NCBI GenBank assembly: GCA_966211955.1
Contig: CBIHOF010000021.1
Coordinates: 1 to 64,000 of the forward strand
Origin: Albitalea sp966211955
Lineage (GTDB): Bacteria; Pseudomonadota; Gammaproteobacteria; Burkholderiales; Burkholderiaceae_C
Direction: 5' to 3'
DNA length: 64,000 bases
Shown: positions 34,875-47,842 of the stretch, one piece after another
Position numbering within the stretch: the first letter of the stretch is position 1
Layout: every line of letters begins with the position of its first letter
Made by a program: the position numbers and the translations under genes
The notes under the pieces: generated by a model
Databases searched by the model: none
What the model saw: the letters and a program-made list of their open reading frames with translations, nothing else
Told to the model about the DNA's origin: nothing

Positions 34875-37688
34875 TCACCCGGCCAGCAATCGACTGAGGT
34901 CGCTCAACACCTTCCTGACGTCGATCGGCTTCGTCCAGTACTCGTCGAAGCCTGCGGCGAGTGCCGCGTCGATCTGCTCGCGCATCGCGTCGGCCGACAA
35001 GGCGATGCAACGCAGGGGCCGCGTGCGCGGGTCTTCGCGCAGCCGCCGGATGAGCGCGAGGCCGTTGGTGTCGGGCAGGTTCATGTCGATGAGCACGAGG
35101 TGCGGGTGCGACTCGCGAGCGATGCGCTCGCCGGTCGCCCCGTCCTCCGCGACGAGCAGCGTCCACTCGGGCTGCGTGCGGAACACCTCCTCCATCAGCA
35201 CCATGTTCAGCGGCTCGTCCTCGATGTAGAGCACCTGGCGCGAGCCGGTGGCGGGCAGCCGCGGCCAGTGCATGCCGTCTTGCAGGGGCATCGGCTCGGA
35301 CTGTCCGGTGCTCCCCTCGGGCAGTTCCACCGCAAAGGTGGACCCGAAGCCCGGGCGGCTATGCACATGAAGTGCACCGCCCATCGCCAGCGCCAGCCGC
35401 TGGCAGATCACGAGGCCCAGGCCACTGCCCTCGGTGCGCGAGTTCTCGGCGCCCAGGCGGTTGAAGGGCTGGAACAGCGAGGCCTGCTGCTGCGGCGTGA
35501 GCCCGCGTCCTTCGTCGCGGATGCTGATGCGAACACGGCCCGCGTCGCTCGTCACCTCGAACTCCACGCGGCCGCCCGGCCGGTTGTACTTGATGGCGTT
35601 TGACAGCAGGTTCACCAGCACCTGCTCGAGCGCCCGCGGGTCAGCCTGCACGCGCACCGGCGCGCGCTGGCCGATGGGCATCAGGCGCACGCATGCCTCG
35701 TCCGCAAGCGGCTGGATGAGGCCCAGGCACTCGCCGATGGCCGTCCAGGCATTCACGCTGATCGCGCGCAGCGAGAAGTCCTCGTTCTCGATGCGCGTCA
35801 GGTCCAGCACGTCGTTGATGAGGCCCAGCAGTCGCCGCCCCGCGTTCTCCACACTCGCCAGCCGCCGCTGCTGTGCGGGGGCGAGCGTGTCCACGCGGTC
35901 CAGCGCCATCACCTGCGCGAAACCGAGGATGCCGTTGAGGGGCGTGCGCAGCTCATGGCTCACGCGCGACAGGAACTCGCTCTTGGCACGATTGGCGCGC
36001 TCGGCCGATTCCTTGTCGCGCTGCATGCGCTCGAAGGCATGCTGCGCGGTCACTTCGCGGCAGGTGCCCACGAGGCCGGTGGGCTGGCCTTGCGGGCCGT
36101 AGCGGCCGCGTGCGGTGATCTCGATCATCCAGCCCGCCACGCCCTCGGGCTTGACGAGCCGGTAGCGCGTCTCGAGCGTGGTGTGCGTGGCCAGGGCGTG
36201 CTGCAGCCCGGCCTCCACCGCGTCGCGATCGGCCGAGTCCATGGCTTCCAGCCACAGCGCGAGGGTGTAGCCCTGCAGCGGGTACGGCAGGCCGTGGTTG
36301 ATGCAGGCGCGCCGGTCCATGCTCATCATGCCGACGGCGAGATCCGCTTCAGCGATGCCGATGCCCGCCGCGTCGGCCGCCATCTCCCAGCGCTCCTCGG
36401 AGCGGCGCAGCGCGATCTCGATCTCCTTGCGCTCGGTGATGTCGGCGGTGAAGCCGTGCCACAGCGTCGCGCCGTCGGGCATGCGCTCGGGCGTGGCGCG
36501 GGTCTCGAGCCAGCGCAGGCAACCGTCAAGCCGCACGATGCGGTACTCGCGATGGAAATGCGTGAGCCGCCGCGCCGATTCGCGCAGGCTGTCCATGAAG
36601 CCTGCACGGTCGTCCGGGTGCAGCACGCGCAGCGGCACTGACGGGTCGGCATCCTCACCGTCGAAGGGCGCCTCGGCGCCGAACATCTCCTGCAGCCCGT
36701 CGCTCGCGTAGGGGTATGAAAAGCGCCCGTCCACGTCCATGCGGAACTGGAAGATCACGCCCGGCACCTGCGACGACAGCTTGCGCAGCAGCATGTCGTG
36801 GGTGCGCGAGCGGCGCGCCGAGCGGATCTGGGGGGTGATGTCCCGCGCACTGCCGCGGTAGCCGCGGAAGTCACCCTCGTCGTCGAACACCGGCACCGCG
36901 CTGCGCGAGATGCACATCGGCCCGTGCGGCGTCGGCTCTTCGGTCACCATGCGCGAGAACGCCGAGTGCGTACGCAGGCGCTGCGCGAGTTCGGGCGCCG
37001 ACTTGCGATCGATGCCCTCATCGACCAGCGGCTCGGTGGGCAGCGGCCGCCCGATGAGCGACGCCACCTGCTGTCCCGTCACGGCCTCCACTTCTGCGGA
37101 CAGCCAGGTGAAACGAAGCTGAGCATCCGTCTCCCACATCCAGTCGCCGGAAGCGCGGCCGAAGTCCTGCAGCCGGTGCCGTTCCATCTGCAGCTCGGCC
37201 AGGCGCTGTCGGCTGCGCAGCAGTTCGCAGGCGATGTGGGTGAGGTTGAGCAGCGCCTCGATTTCACCTGCCGACAGGCGCCGCGGCCGGTGGTCCATCA
37301 CGTTCAGCGTGCCGAGGCGCACGCCATTGAATCGCAGCGGCGCGCCGGCATAGAAGCGGATGTGCGGCTCGCCGGTCGCGAGCGGGTTGTCAGCGAAGCG
37401 CGGGTCTTCCAGCGTGTCGTGCACCTGGAACAGCGCGTCGTCCAGGATGGCGTGGGCGCAGAACGAGGACTCGCGCGGCATCTCGCGCAACGCGAGGCCG
37501 AAGCTTGCCTTGGACCACTGCCGCGTCTCGTCGACGAAGCTGATGAGCGCGATCGGGCAGCCCGTGAGCCGGGCGGCTGTGCGTACCAGCGCGTCGAAGC
37601 CTTCTTCTGCCTCGCTGTCCAGCACGCCGAGCTCCCTCAGCACCGACAGGCGATGGAGTTCATCGGAAGGAAGGGAGGCCGATTGCAT
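34875..37688 (-). CDS. Soluble hybrid histidine kinase (GAF-PAS-PAS-PAS-HisKA-HATPase-REC)
   Basis: The 937-residue protein has no membrane span, so it senses cytoplasmic signals. In order it holds a GAF domain (about 20-160), three PAS/PAC modules (about 175-290, 295-420 and 430-550; note RDITPQ, ADITERKE and REVTAQH PAC ends), the kinase H-box VSHELRTPLNGI with His578, the ATP-binding N and G boxes (LLSNAIKYNRPGG, GSGLGLVICQRLA) and a C-terminal receiver (about 815-935) with DMNLPDTNG. No output gene is adjacent, so phosphate probably passes to a partner elsewhere. Start MQSASLPSDELHRL at 37688 is preferred over an upstream TTG-type start. Confidence 0.92.
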   Translation of the reverse strand: MQSASLPSDELHRLSVLRELGVLDSEAEEGFDALVRTAARLTGCPIALISFVDETRQWSKASFGLALREMPRESSFCAHAILDDALFQVHDTLEDPRFADNPLATGEPHIRFYAGAPLRFNGVRLGTLNVMDHRPRRLSAGEIEALLNLTHIACELLRSRQRLAELQMERHRLQDFGRASGDWMWETDAQLRFTWLSAEVEAVTGQQVASLIGRPLPTEPLVDEGIDRKSAPELAQRLRTHSAFSRMVTEEPTPHGPMCISRSAVPVFDDEGDFRGYRGSARDITPQIRSARRSRTHDMLLRKLSSQVPGVIFQFRMDVDGRFSYPYASDGLQEMFGAEAPFDGEDADPSVPLRVLHPDDRAGFMDSLRESARRLTHFHREYRIVRLDGCLRWLETRATPERMPDGATLWHGFTADITERKEIEIALRRSEERWEMAADAAGIGIAEADLAVGMMSMDRRACINHGLPYPLQGYTLALWLEAMDSADRDAVEAGLQHALATHTTLETRYRLVKPEGVAGWMIEITARGRYGPQGQPTGLVGTCREVTAQHAFERMQRDKESAERANRAKSEFLSRVSHELRTPLNGILGFAQVMALDRVDTLAPAQQRRLASVENAGRRLLGLINDVLDLTRIENEDFSLRAISVNAWTAIGECLGLIQPLADEACVRLMPIGQRAPVRVQADPRALEQVLVNLLSNAIKYNRPGGRVEFEVTSDAGRVRISIRDEGRGLTPQQQASLFQPFNRLGAENSRTEGSGLGLVICQRLALAMGGALHVHSRPGFGSTFAVELPEGSTGQSEPMPLQDGMHWPRLPATGSRQVLYIEDEPLNMVLMEEVFRTQPEWTLLVAEDGATGERIARESHPHLVLIDMNLPDTNGLALIRRLREDPRTRPLRCIALSADAMREQIDAALAAGFDEYWTKPIDVRKVLSDLSRLLAG

Positions 37689-37831
37689 GTGGACAAATGC
37701 TATGGCTGATTGTCCGGCCTTGTCCTGCGGCCCGCACAACCCAAGACCCTGCCAGCCTCCCGGGTGCGTGAAGATGTCTCGCCCGCATCTTCAGCGGCCC
37801 GCGCTCCTGCAGCCTGCAACCTGCGTCGTGC

Positions 37832-38437
37832 TCAGCCGCGCGCGAGTCGGCGCGCGACGAAGTCCAGGCGGTCCTGCCCCCAGAAGAGCTCGCCGTCGAT
37901 CACGAAGCTCGGCGCGCCGAACACACCCGCGGCAATCGCGAGCTCCGAATCGGCCTCGTAGCGTTCATGCACGGCCTGCGAATGCGCGTCTTCCAGGCGC
38001 CGCGCGGGCAGCCCTTGCGCCGCGAGCAAGGCCGAGAGCTCGTTCGGGTCGGCAATGTTGCGGTCTTCCACCCACACCGCGCGCAGGATGGCGCCGGTGA
38101 GCGCCATCGCGGCATCGGTGCCTTCATGCACGTCCACCGCGATGATCAGCTGCGCCGCATCGTCGGCATTGACGGGAAAGTACTTGGGCTGCACGTTGAT
38201 CGGCTGGTTCAGGTACTCGCCGAAGCGCTTGAGCTCGAGCAGCCTGTAGGCCTGCCGCTGCGGTGCCCGCTTGGCGAGCGGCAGCCCGCCGCTGACCGGA
38301 AAAACCTTGCCGCCCAGGTCCACCGGGAGCACGCGCACGGTGGCGTTGGCGGCGCGGGCGATCTCGGCGAAGCGCTGGTGGCCGAGGTAAGTCCATGGCG
38401 ACTGCGGCGCGAAGTAGTAGTCGACGGTCAGGCCCAT
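37832..38437 (-). CDS. 2-hydroxychromene-2-carboxylate isomerase family protein (DsbA-like fold)
   Basis: The 201-residue product begins MGLTVDYYFAPQSPWTYLGHQRF, the typical start of HCCA isomerase/kappa-class GST proteins, and has GVFGAPSFVIDGELFWGQDRLDFV near the C-terminus, a classic cis-Pro thioredoxin-fold signature. HCCA isomerases act with glutathione in naphthalene degradation, but most genomic copies are general. No aromatic-degradation genes are nearby, so the substrate is unknown. A strong GGAGGAG site precedes the ATG at 38437. Confidence 0.9.
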   Translation of the reverse strand: MGLTVDYYFAPQSPWTYLGHQRFAEIARAANATVRVLPVDLGGKVFPVSGGLPLAKRAPQRQAYRLLELKRFGEYLNQPINVQPKYFPVNADDAAQLIIAVDVHEGTDAAMALTGAILRAVWVEDRNIADPNELSALLAAQGLPARRLEDAHSQAVHERYEADSELAIAAGVFGAPSFVIDGELFWGQDRLDFVARRLARG

Positions 38438-38545
38438 GGCGTCTCCTCCAGAAAGTGGGCGGAGTCTAGCCATGCTTCTTGAATTGCGCGCAGCCGGGGC
38501 GGGCCACCGTGCTGCCGGCTTTGGTATTGCGGCGGGCGTGCCGCT

Positions 38546-38875
38546 TCAGCTCGATTCGGTGGCAGGCTCGTGGCGCGGCTTGTTGCCGGCCTTGGGCGCG
38601 GGTGTGGTCGTCGTGGTGGCAGCCATCGCAGTGCCTCCGGAGGCCGCAGGCACCTCGCCGATGCAGTGCATCAGCACGCTCAAGCCGTCATGTGCCTTTC
38701 GAAGCTCCTCCTGCGTCATGCCGTGGGCAGAAGTCTCGACCCAGGCAGGATGCGACTGCGCCAGCTGGATGAGCGCATTCAGCTGCTTGAGGACGTCATG
38801 GCCGGTTCGCTTGGTTTTCACGCTGTCGATCTTCGGGCGGTATGGCGCGCGATTGTATGGATGAGCATGCACCAT
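38546..38875 (-). CDS. Small hypothetical protein
   Basis: This 109-residue frame (MVHAHPYNRAPYRPKIDSVK) has a plausible protein core, TGHDVLKQLNALIQLAQSHPAW followed by MTQEELRKAHDGLSVLMHCIGEV, which looks like a short helical domain, then a Thr/Pro-rich tail. I do not recognise a family. It lies between the isomerase and uvrA genes on the same strand, and competing frames on the other strand look less protein-like. Start codon uncertain; an upstream in-frame start at 38905 exists. Confidence 0.55.
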   Translation of the reverse strand: MVHAHPYNRAPYRPKIDSVKTKRTGHDVLKQLNALIQLAQSHPAWVETSAHGMTQEELRKAHDGLSVLMHCIGEVPAASGGTAMAATTTTTPAPKAGNKPRHEPATESS

Positions 38876-38938
38876 GCACCACCCCTGGGACGAGCGGTCG
38901 AGCACTATTCACGAACGGAGTGCCCGGCGGGCACGTCG

Positions 38939-41845
<2,907 letters not shown>

Positions 41846-41902
41846 CGTGGCGCAGGGGCGAAACCGGCCATGATACTGGCGCGGTGCCCATCCACGCGAG
41901 GG

Positions 41903-43309
41903 TCAGGGCGCGAGCTTGTCCAGGGCGCGGCGCACGGCCTGCAGCTCGGCATCGGTGAGCGTCACCGTGGCGCTTGCCGGGTCGGCGCCGAGGCGGTCCC
42001 AATGAAGCACGTGGCCGTCCAGGCGCAGGAGGTGCACCGGCTGGCCGTTGTGCAGCAGGCGGACGCTGGCGGTGGCGTTCGCGGCGAGCTTGTCGCGGGC
42101 CACGACCGAATCCGCCGACGTGCGGCCGTTGGCCGATGCGTCGGCCAACCCGGCGGCAGCGGTTTGCCAGCGATTCGCGGCCACGCTGTCCACCTCGGCG
42201 AGGAAGGCGCTGAGGCTGTCATCGACATTGCGCGGCGCGGTGCCGTCGCGCGACCAGCGCCAGGGCGCCGGTTCCGCGGCGAGGCTGGCGCGCAGGTTCA
42301 CGAAAGAGCGCTCGGCCGGCGCGGCGCTCAGGCCGCCGGCCGCGAAACGGGCGGACATGGGAACGGAGGCGGCCGCTGCTTGACGCGATGGCTGCGCGAC
42401 CTGCGCCGAGGGTGCCGGTGTCGAGCGTGCGACGTTGCCCGCCTGCGCTTGCTCGGTGGCCGCCGGTGAGGGGGCTGCCACCGGCGCAGGCATCGGCGGC
42501 GGCATCGCGGCTGGCGATACAGGCGACACACGCGCGGCGGGCGCCGCCGCCGCCATCTGGGTGACCGGCTCCACCACCGGCGGCGCCGGTGACATCGACT
42601 CGGCCGTGCGTGCGGCCTTGGCCATCGCGTCAGGGGGCGCCTTCAGGGTTGCGCGCTGCTTGTCGTCTCGCAGTTCGGCGGCGCCTTGCCCCGGCTCGGC
42701 CCGGCGTTCGGCCTCGACGGCACGCTTTTGTTCAAGCAGCTCTCGTTTCCTCGCGACAAGGCTTGCATCGGATCCGGACGGCTTGCCGGCCTTGGCCGCA
42801 TCGCTCAGCCTTTCGCGACGGGCCACTGCGTCCGCATTGATGGCCGTTGCAGTGCGCGCTTCCGATGACGCGGCCTGTTGAAGGGCCCGCGCCCGCTCCA
42901 TGGTGGGCGCCGCCGCCGATGCCCCCGCGGCGCCTGAAGCGGATGCGGCGTCTGCGGCAACAGGTGTGGGTGAGGGTGCCGCAGTCGGCACGTCGAGCTT
43001 CGGCCGCGGCGACATCTCCTCCAGCGGCCGATTCCACATCATCACGCCCACGAGGCTCGCGAGCATCACGCTGGCCGCACCGGCGCCGACGGCAGGGCGC
43101 GCCATCCAGTCCCAGGCGCGCGACCAGAAGGGCGCAGCCGGACGCGGCACCGCAGCGCCCGCGGGCTTGGCCTTGGCCTGCGCCTCGCGAAGAATCATTT
43201 CGCTCAAGGACGGCGGCGGTGCCACGTCTGCATCGGGCGCGTGGCGCAGCGCCTGGCTCAACCAGGCGTCGCGGTCCGAGTCCGGCGGGGGTGGTGCCGC
43301 GGGATTCAT
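41903..43309 (-). CDS. Putative anti-sigma factor, membrane protein with long Ala/Pro linker
   Basis: The 468-residue protein overlaps the ECF sigma gene by four bases (ATGA) and is translated right after it, the usual layout for an anti-sigma factor. Its cytoplasmic N-terminus (about 1-70) would bind the sigma factor, and a membrane segment follows (about 74-91, VGAGAASVMLASLVGVMMW). A very long Ala/Pro/Ser-rich periplasmic linker (about 100-330) leads to a folded C-terminal domain containing SVRLLHNGQPVHLLRLDGHVL. No CxxC zinc motif is present. The linker could span the peptidoglycan. Function is inferred from position and topology. Confidence 0.7.
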   Translation of the reverse strand: MNPAAPPPPDSDRDAWLSQALRHAPDADVAPPPSLSEMILREAQAKAKPAGAAVPRPAAPFWSRAWDWMARPAVGAGAASVMLASLVGVMMWNRPLEEMSPRPKLDVPTAAPSPTPVAADAASASGAAGASAAAPTMERARALQQAASSEARTATAINADAVARRERLSDAAKAGKPSGSDASLVARKRELLEQKRAVEAERRAEPGQGAAELRDDKQRATLKAPPDAMAKAARTAESMSPAPPVVEPVTQMAAAAPAARVSPVSPAAMPPPMPAPVAAPSPAATEQAQAGNVARSTPAPSAQVAQPSRQAAAASVPMSARFAAGGLSAAPAERSFVNLRASLAAEPAPWRWSRDGTAPRNVDDSLSAFLAEVDSVAANRWQTAAAGLADASANGRTSADSVVARDKLAANATASVRLLHNGQPVHLLRLDGHVLHWDRLGADPASATVTLTDAELQAVRRALDKLAP

Positions 43310-43944
43310 CGAAGCTCCCCTTGCGCCGCCTCGGGCTGCAACGGCGCGAGGTGGGCGCCCATGCAGGTCCTCAGCTTGCTCATCGCGTAGCGCAACCGCG
43401 TCTTGGCGGTCTCGAAACCCACGCCCAGCGCCGCCGCCACCTCCGCCAGCGGCAGGCCGTCGTCGTGGTGAAGCAGGAAAGTGCTGCGCTGTGGCAGCGG
43501 CAGTTCGTCCAGGCAGTGCAGCAGCCGTTCGCCGGCACGGCGCCAGAACGCGAGGTCTTCGCTGGGCACCACGGCGCTCACGGGCGCCGGCCAGTGTTGC
43601 CAGGCCGCGCCTTGCGGCTCCCAGGGTTCGTCCGATTCATCATCGGTCTCGATCGACACTTCGCGCCCGCTGCGCCGCCACAGGTCGATGACGCGGTTGT
43701 TGGCGAGCGTGAAGAGCCAGGTGCGAAAGCTCGCGCCCTGCGGATCCCACTGGGCGCGGGCGTTCACCACGCGCAGCCAGGTGTCCTGGAACACCTCGTC
43801 GGTCTGCGCAGCCATCGAAGGCCCGAGCAGCCGTCGGATGAAGCGGTACAGGCTCGCCTGGTGCCGCGCGTACAGCGCCTCGAACGCCGACGCGTCGCCC
43901 GCCGCATAGGCGGACATCAGCGCGTCATCGTTCAGGTCATGCAT
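43306..43944 (-). CDS. ECF-family RNA polymerase sigma factor
   Basis: The 212-residue protein starts MHDLNDDALMSAYAAGDASAFEALY (region 2), with core-binding FQDTWLRVV and -10-recognition FRTWLFTLANNRVIDLWRR. A linker with Trp- and acidic-rich sequence leads to region 4 (LPLPQRSTFLLHHDDGLPLAEVAAALGV..TAKTRLRYAMSKLR), giving both sigma domains. The upstream in-frame extension has no sigma-like sequence, so the ATG at 43944 is used. It is coupled to the membrane anti-sigma gene, suggesting response to an envelope signal. Confidence 0.93.
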   Translation of the reverse strand: MHDLNDDALMSAYAAGDASAFEALYARHQASLYRFIRRLLGPSMAAQTDEVFQDTWLRVVNARAQWDPQGASFRTWLFTLANNRVIDLWRRSGREVSIETDDESDEPWEPQGAAWQHWPAPVSAVVPSEDLAFWRRAGERLLHCLDELPLPQRSTFLLHHDDGLPLAEVAAALGVGFETAKTRLRYAMSKLRTCMGAHLAPLQPEAAQGELR

Positions 43945-44023
43945 GGGTCGCGAGTCTGCCTCATTCGATGGTGATACGGCCAAGTGGGCCCGATGGGGTG
44001 AACCCCGCATCGATACGACCTGC

Positions 44024-45901
<1,878 letters not shown>

Positions 45902-46102
45902 GAAGCAACGACTCGGCGGGCGGCGACGCGTGATGGTACGGGAGACACCTTCGGTCGCTGTCCCACCGGTTGGGGTGTATCGAATTCGTCTTGCGAGGGA
46001 GGCATCGTTCGCCCGAAGGAGCCGGTGTGGATACACTCGCCCGCACCACGCGCATCAAGGCATCAACAGCGTGGACCGATTCCAAGCAATCAAGGGAGGC
46101 TC

Positions 46103-46498
46103 ATGCTCTACCGCCCCACTGGCGCGGCGCTTGCCGCAGCCATCATCGTTCTCGCCGGGTGCGCCAGCGAGGTCACACGCCAAGCGGTCGACATGTCGTC
46201 GGCCGCGCCCGAGACCGGCAGGCGCTTCACCCTCGGCCAGGCCGCATCGTTCAGGCTCGACTCCGGCTATTCGCGCACCGTGGCAGCCGATACCGAATTC
46301 GCGGCCGTTGGCCGCATCGCGCAGGGGCTCGTCCTTCGCCCAACCCAGACCGTGCTGACGGTCGAGGGCAAGCACATGCACGAGGCGTATGCGGTCGTTC
46401 GGGACAACACCCTCGTCGGCTTCTACCTGCCAGTCGAAAAGGCTTACTCACCGTTGTCGCAGACAACACTCTTTCCCCTCCTCGAAAGGAAGCAATGA
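46103..46498 (+). CDS. Small putative lipoprotein
   Basis: The 131-residue product begins MLYRPTGAALAAAIIVLAGC with a clear lipobox (VLAGC, Cys20), so it should be lipid-anchored. The mature part carries FTLGQAASFRLDSGYSRTVAA and VGRIAQGLVLRPTQTVLTVEG, probably a small beta-rich domain. I do not recognise the family. AAGGGAGG precedes the ATG, and the stop overlaps the next lipoprotein gene start (ATGA), so the two are coupled. Confidence 0.8.
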   Translation: MLYRPTGAALAAAIIVLAGCASEVTRQAVDMSSAAPETGRRFTLGQAASFRLDSGYSRTVAADTEFAAVGRIAQGLVLRPTQTVLTVEGKHMHEAYAVVRDNTLVGFYLPVEKAYSPLSQTTLFPLLERKQ

Positions 46499-46947
46499 AA
46501 GTCCAGACCCTGTTCCGTTTCGCCGCGCTCCTGATGGTGGCGCTCCTGACCGCCTGCGCATCGGGGCCCAAGCATTCGGAAGTGGCTTCGTCCATCCCCG
46601 GCCTCAAGCCCGATCAGGGCCGCGTGTACCTCTACCGCAGCAACAGCATGATGGGTGCGGCGATCCAGCCCAACATCACCATCAACGGCCGGGTGATGGG
46701 CGAGTCCAAGCCGGGCGGATTCTTCTTCGTCGATCTGCCGGCGGGTCCCGTCGAGATCGCGACCTCCACCGAAGTCGAGAAGAAACTGACCTTCACGCTG
46801 GACGCTGGACAGATCCGCTACGTGCGCACGTCCATTGGCTTCGGCCTCATGGTTGGCCGGGTCTATCCTGAACTCGTCGACAACGCCGTGGGCCAGAAGG
46901 AAGTTGCCGACACGAGCTACACCGGCACCGCCCTGAGCAAGCGCTGA
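46495..46947 (+). CDS. DUF2846-family lipoprotein
   Basis: The 150-residue product begins MKVQTLFRFAALLMVALLTAC with a lipobox (LLTAC). The mature domain GRVYLYRSNSMMGAAIQPNI, then MGESKPGGFFFVDLPAGPVEI, matches the DUF2846 beta-sandwich seen in many proteobacterial lipoproteins, whose function is unknown. It overlaps the preceding lipoprotein gene by four bases and is followed by a hairpin, so the pair forms a two-gene unit. Confidence 0.85.
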   Translation: MKVQTLFRFAALLMVALLTACASGPKHSEVASSIPGLKPDQGRVYLYRSNSMMGAAIQPNITINGRVMGESKPGGFFFVDLPAGPVEIATSTEVEKKLTFTLDAGQIRYVRTSIGFGLMVGRVYPELVDNAVGQKEVADTSYTGTALSKR

Positions 46948-46994
46948 TCGCCTGGCCGATGAGCCGTCGCCGTGTGGCGCGGCTCTTGTCCCAA

Positions 46995-47037
46995 AACGCC
47001 CGTTCGTGCCCCCGCTTGAGAGGGTCCGGCGGGCGTT
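46995..47037 (+). terminator. Possible terminator after the lipoprotein pair
   Basis: AACGCCCG (46995-47002) pairs with CGGGCGTT (47030-47037) around a long, partly structured loop, followed by CTCTTTCCC. Weaker than the other hairpins in the window. Confidence 0.4.
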
Positions 47038-47126
47038 CTCTTTCCCGACGCTCGGGGGGTGCGCCGCGCGGAAGTGACAGGCGATAATCGCGTCCACACA
47101 CGTTTCACCCCCCGTTCGGAGTTCAC

Positions 47127-47663
47127 ATGGCCTCGGTCAACAAAGTCATCATCGTCGGTAACCTGGGCCGTGACCCCGAGGTTCGCTACAACCCCAACGG
47201 CGGCGCCTGGTGCACGGTCAGCATCGCCACCACCCGCAACTGGAAGGACAAGACCTCCGGCGAAAAGGTGGAAGAAACCGAATGGCACCGCGTGGTCTTC
47301 AACGACCGCCTGGCCGAGATCGCCGGCGAATACCTGAAGAAGGGCCGCTCGGTGTACGTCGAAGGCCGCCTGAAGACCCGCAAGTGGACCGACAAGGACG
47401 GCGTGGAGAAATTCACGACCGAGATCGTCGCCAACGAAATGCAGATGCTCGGCGGCCGCGAAGGCATGGGCGGTGGCGCGGGCGGCGGCGATGAAGAAGG
47501 CGGCTACAGCGGCGGCGGCAACCGCTCGCGCGGCGGCGATGACCGCGGTGGTGACCGTGGCGGAGAAGGCCGCAGCGCCCCGGCCTCGCGCCCGGCGGCC
47601 AGCAAGCCGGCGCCCAAGACGGCGACGGGCTTCGACGACATGGACGACGACATTCCGTTCTAA
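47127..47663 (+). CDS. ssb: Single-stranded DNA-binding protein
   Basis: SSB coats single-stranded DNA and recruits repair proteins through its C-terminus. The 178-residue protein has an N-terminal OB fold (MASVNKVIIVGNLGRDPEVRY to about residue 110), a Gly/Arg-rich disordered linker (about 113-150) and the acidic tip DDMDDDIPF that contacts RecQ, RecO and others. Length is typical (165-180). Here it is not linked to uvrA as in E. coli, though both are in the window. No obvious SOS box was seen upstream. Confidence 0.98.
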   Translation: MASVNKVIIVGNLGRDPEVRYNPNGGAWCTVSIATTRNWKDKTSGEKVEETEWHRVVFNDRLAEIAGEYLKKGRSVYVEGRLKTRKWTDKDGVEKFTTEIVANEMQMLGGREGMGGGAGGGDEEGGYSGGGNRSRGGDDRGGDRGGEGRSAPASRPAASKPAPKTATGFDDMDDDIPF

Positions 47664-47708
47664 ATCGACGGAACAAGCGCATGCCCGGCCACGCCGGTGC
47701 AGCCACGG

Positions 47709-47748
47709 TGGCGGGAAGACTGAAAAGTCTCCCGCCATTTTTCTTTTG
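47709..47748 (+). terminator. Intrinsic terminator after ssb
   Basis: TGGCGGG-A-AGACT pairs with AGTCTCCCGCCA (one bulged A) around a GAAA loop, followed by TTTTTCTTTTG. Strong rho-independent form. Confidence 0.9.
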
Positions 47749-47782
47749 TAGAACTTGCTTACCTGTTCATGCTCGATTCTTC

Positions 47783-47813
47783 TTGCACCTCACGCAACGT
47801 GAGGCTCTAAGGT
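47783..47813 (+). promoter_or_regulatory. TipA-type (MerR-family) promoter/operator
   Basis: TTGCAC (47783-47788) and TAAGGT (47808-47813) are separated by 19 bases, the long spacer typical of MerR-activated promoters; TAAGGT is also the -10 of the mer promoter. The perfect dyad CCTCACG-CAA-CGTGAGG (47788-47804) fills the spacer. As I recall it, the Streptomyces tipA promoter reads CTTGCACCTCACG-TC-ACGTGAGG, so the two differ only at the centre. The regulated gene starts 30 bases downstream and carries a TipAS-like domain. Observed: the sequence; inferred: binding by a TipA-like regulator. Confidence 0.8.
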
Positions 47814-47842
47814 GCGCGACAGGCCCATGAGGCGTCGAACTC

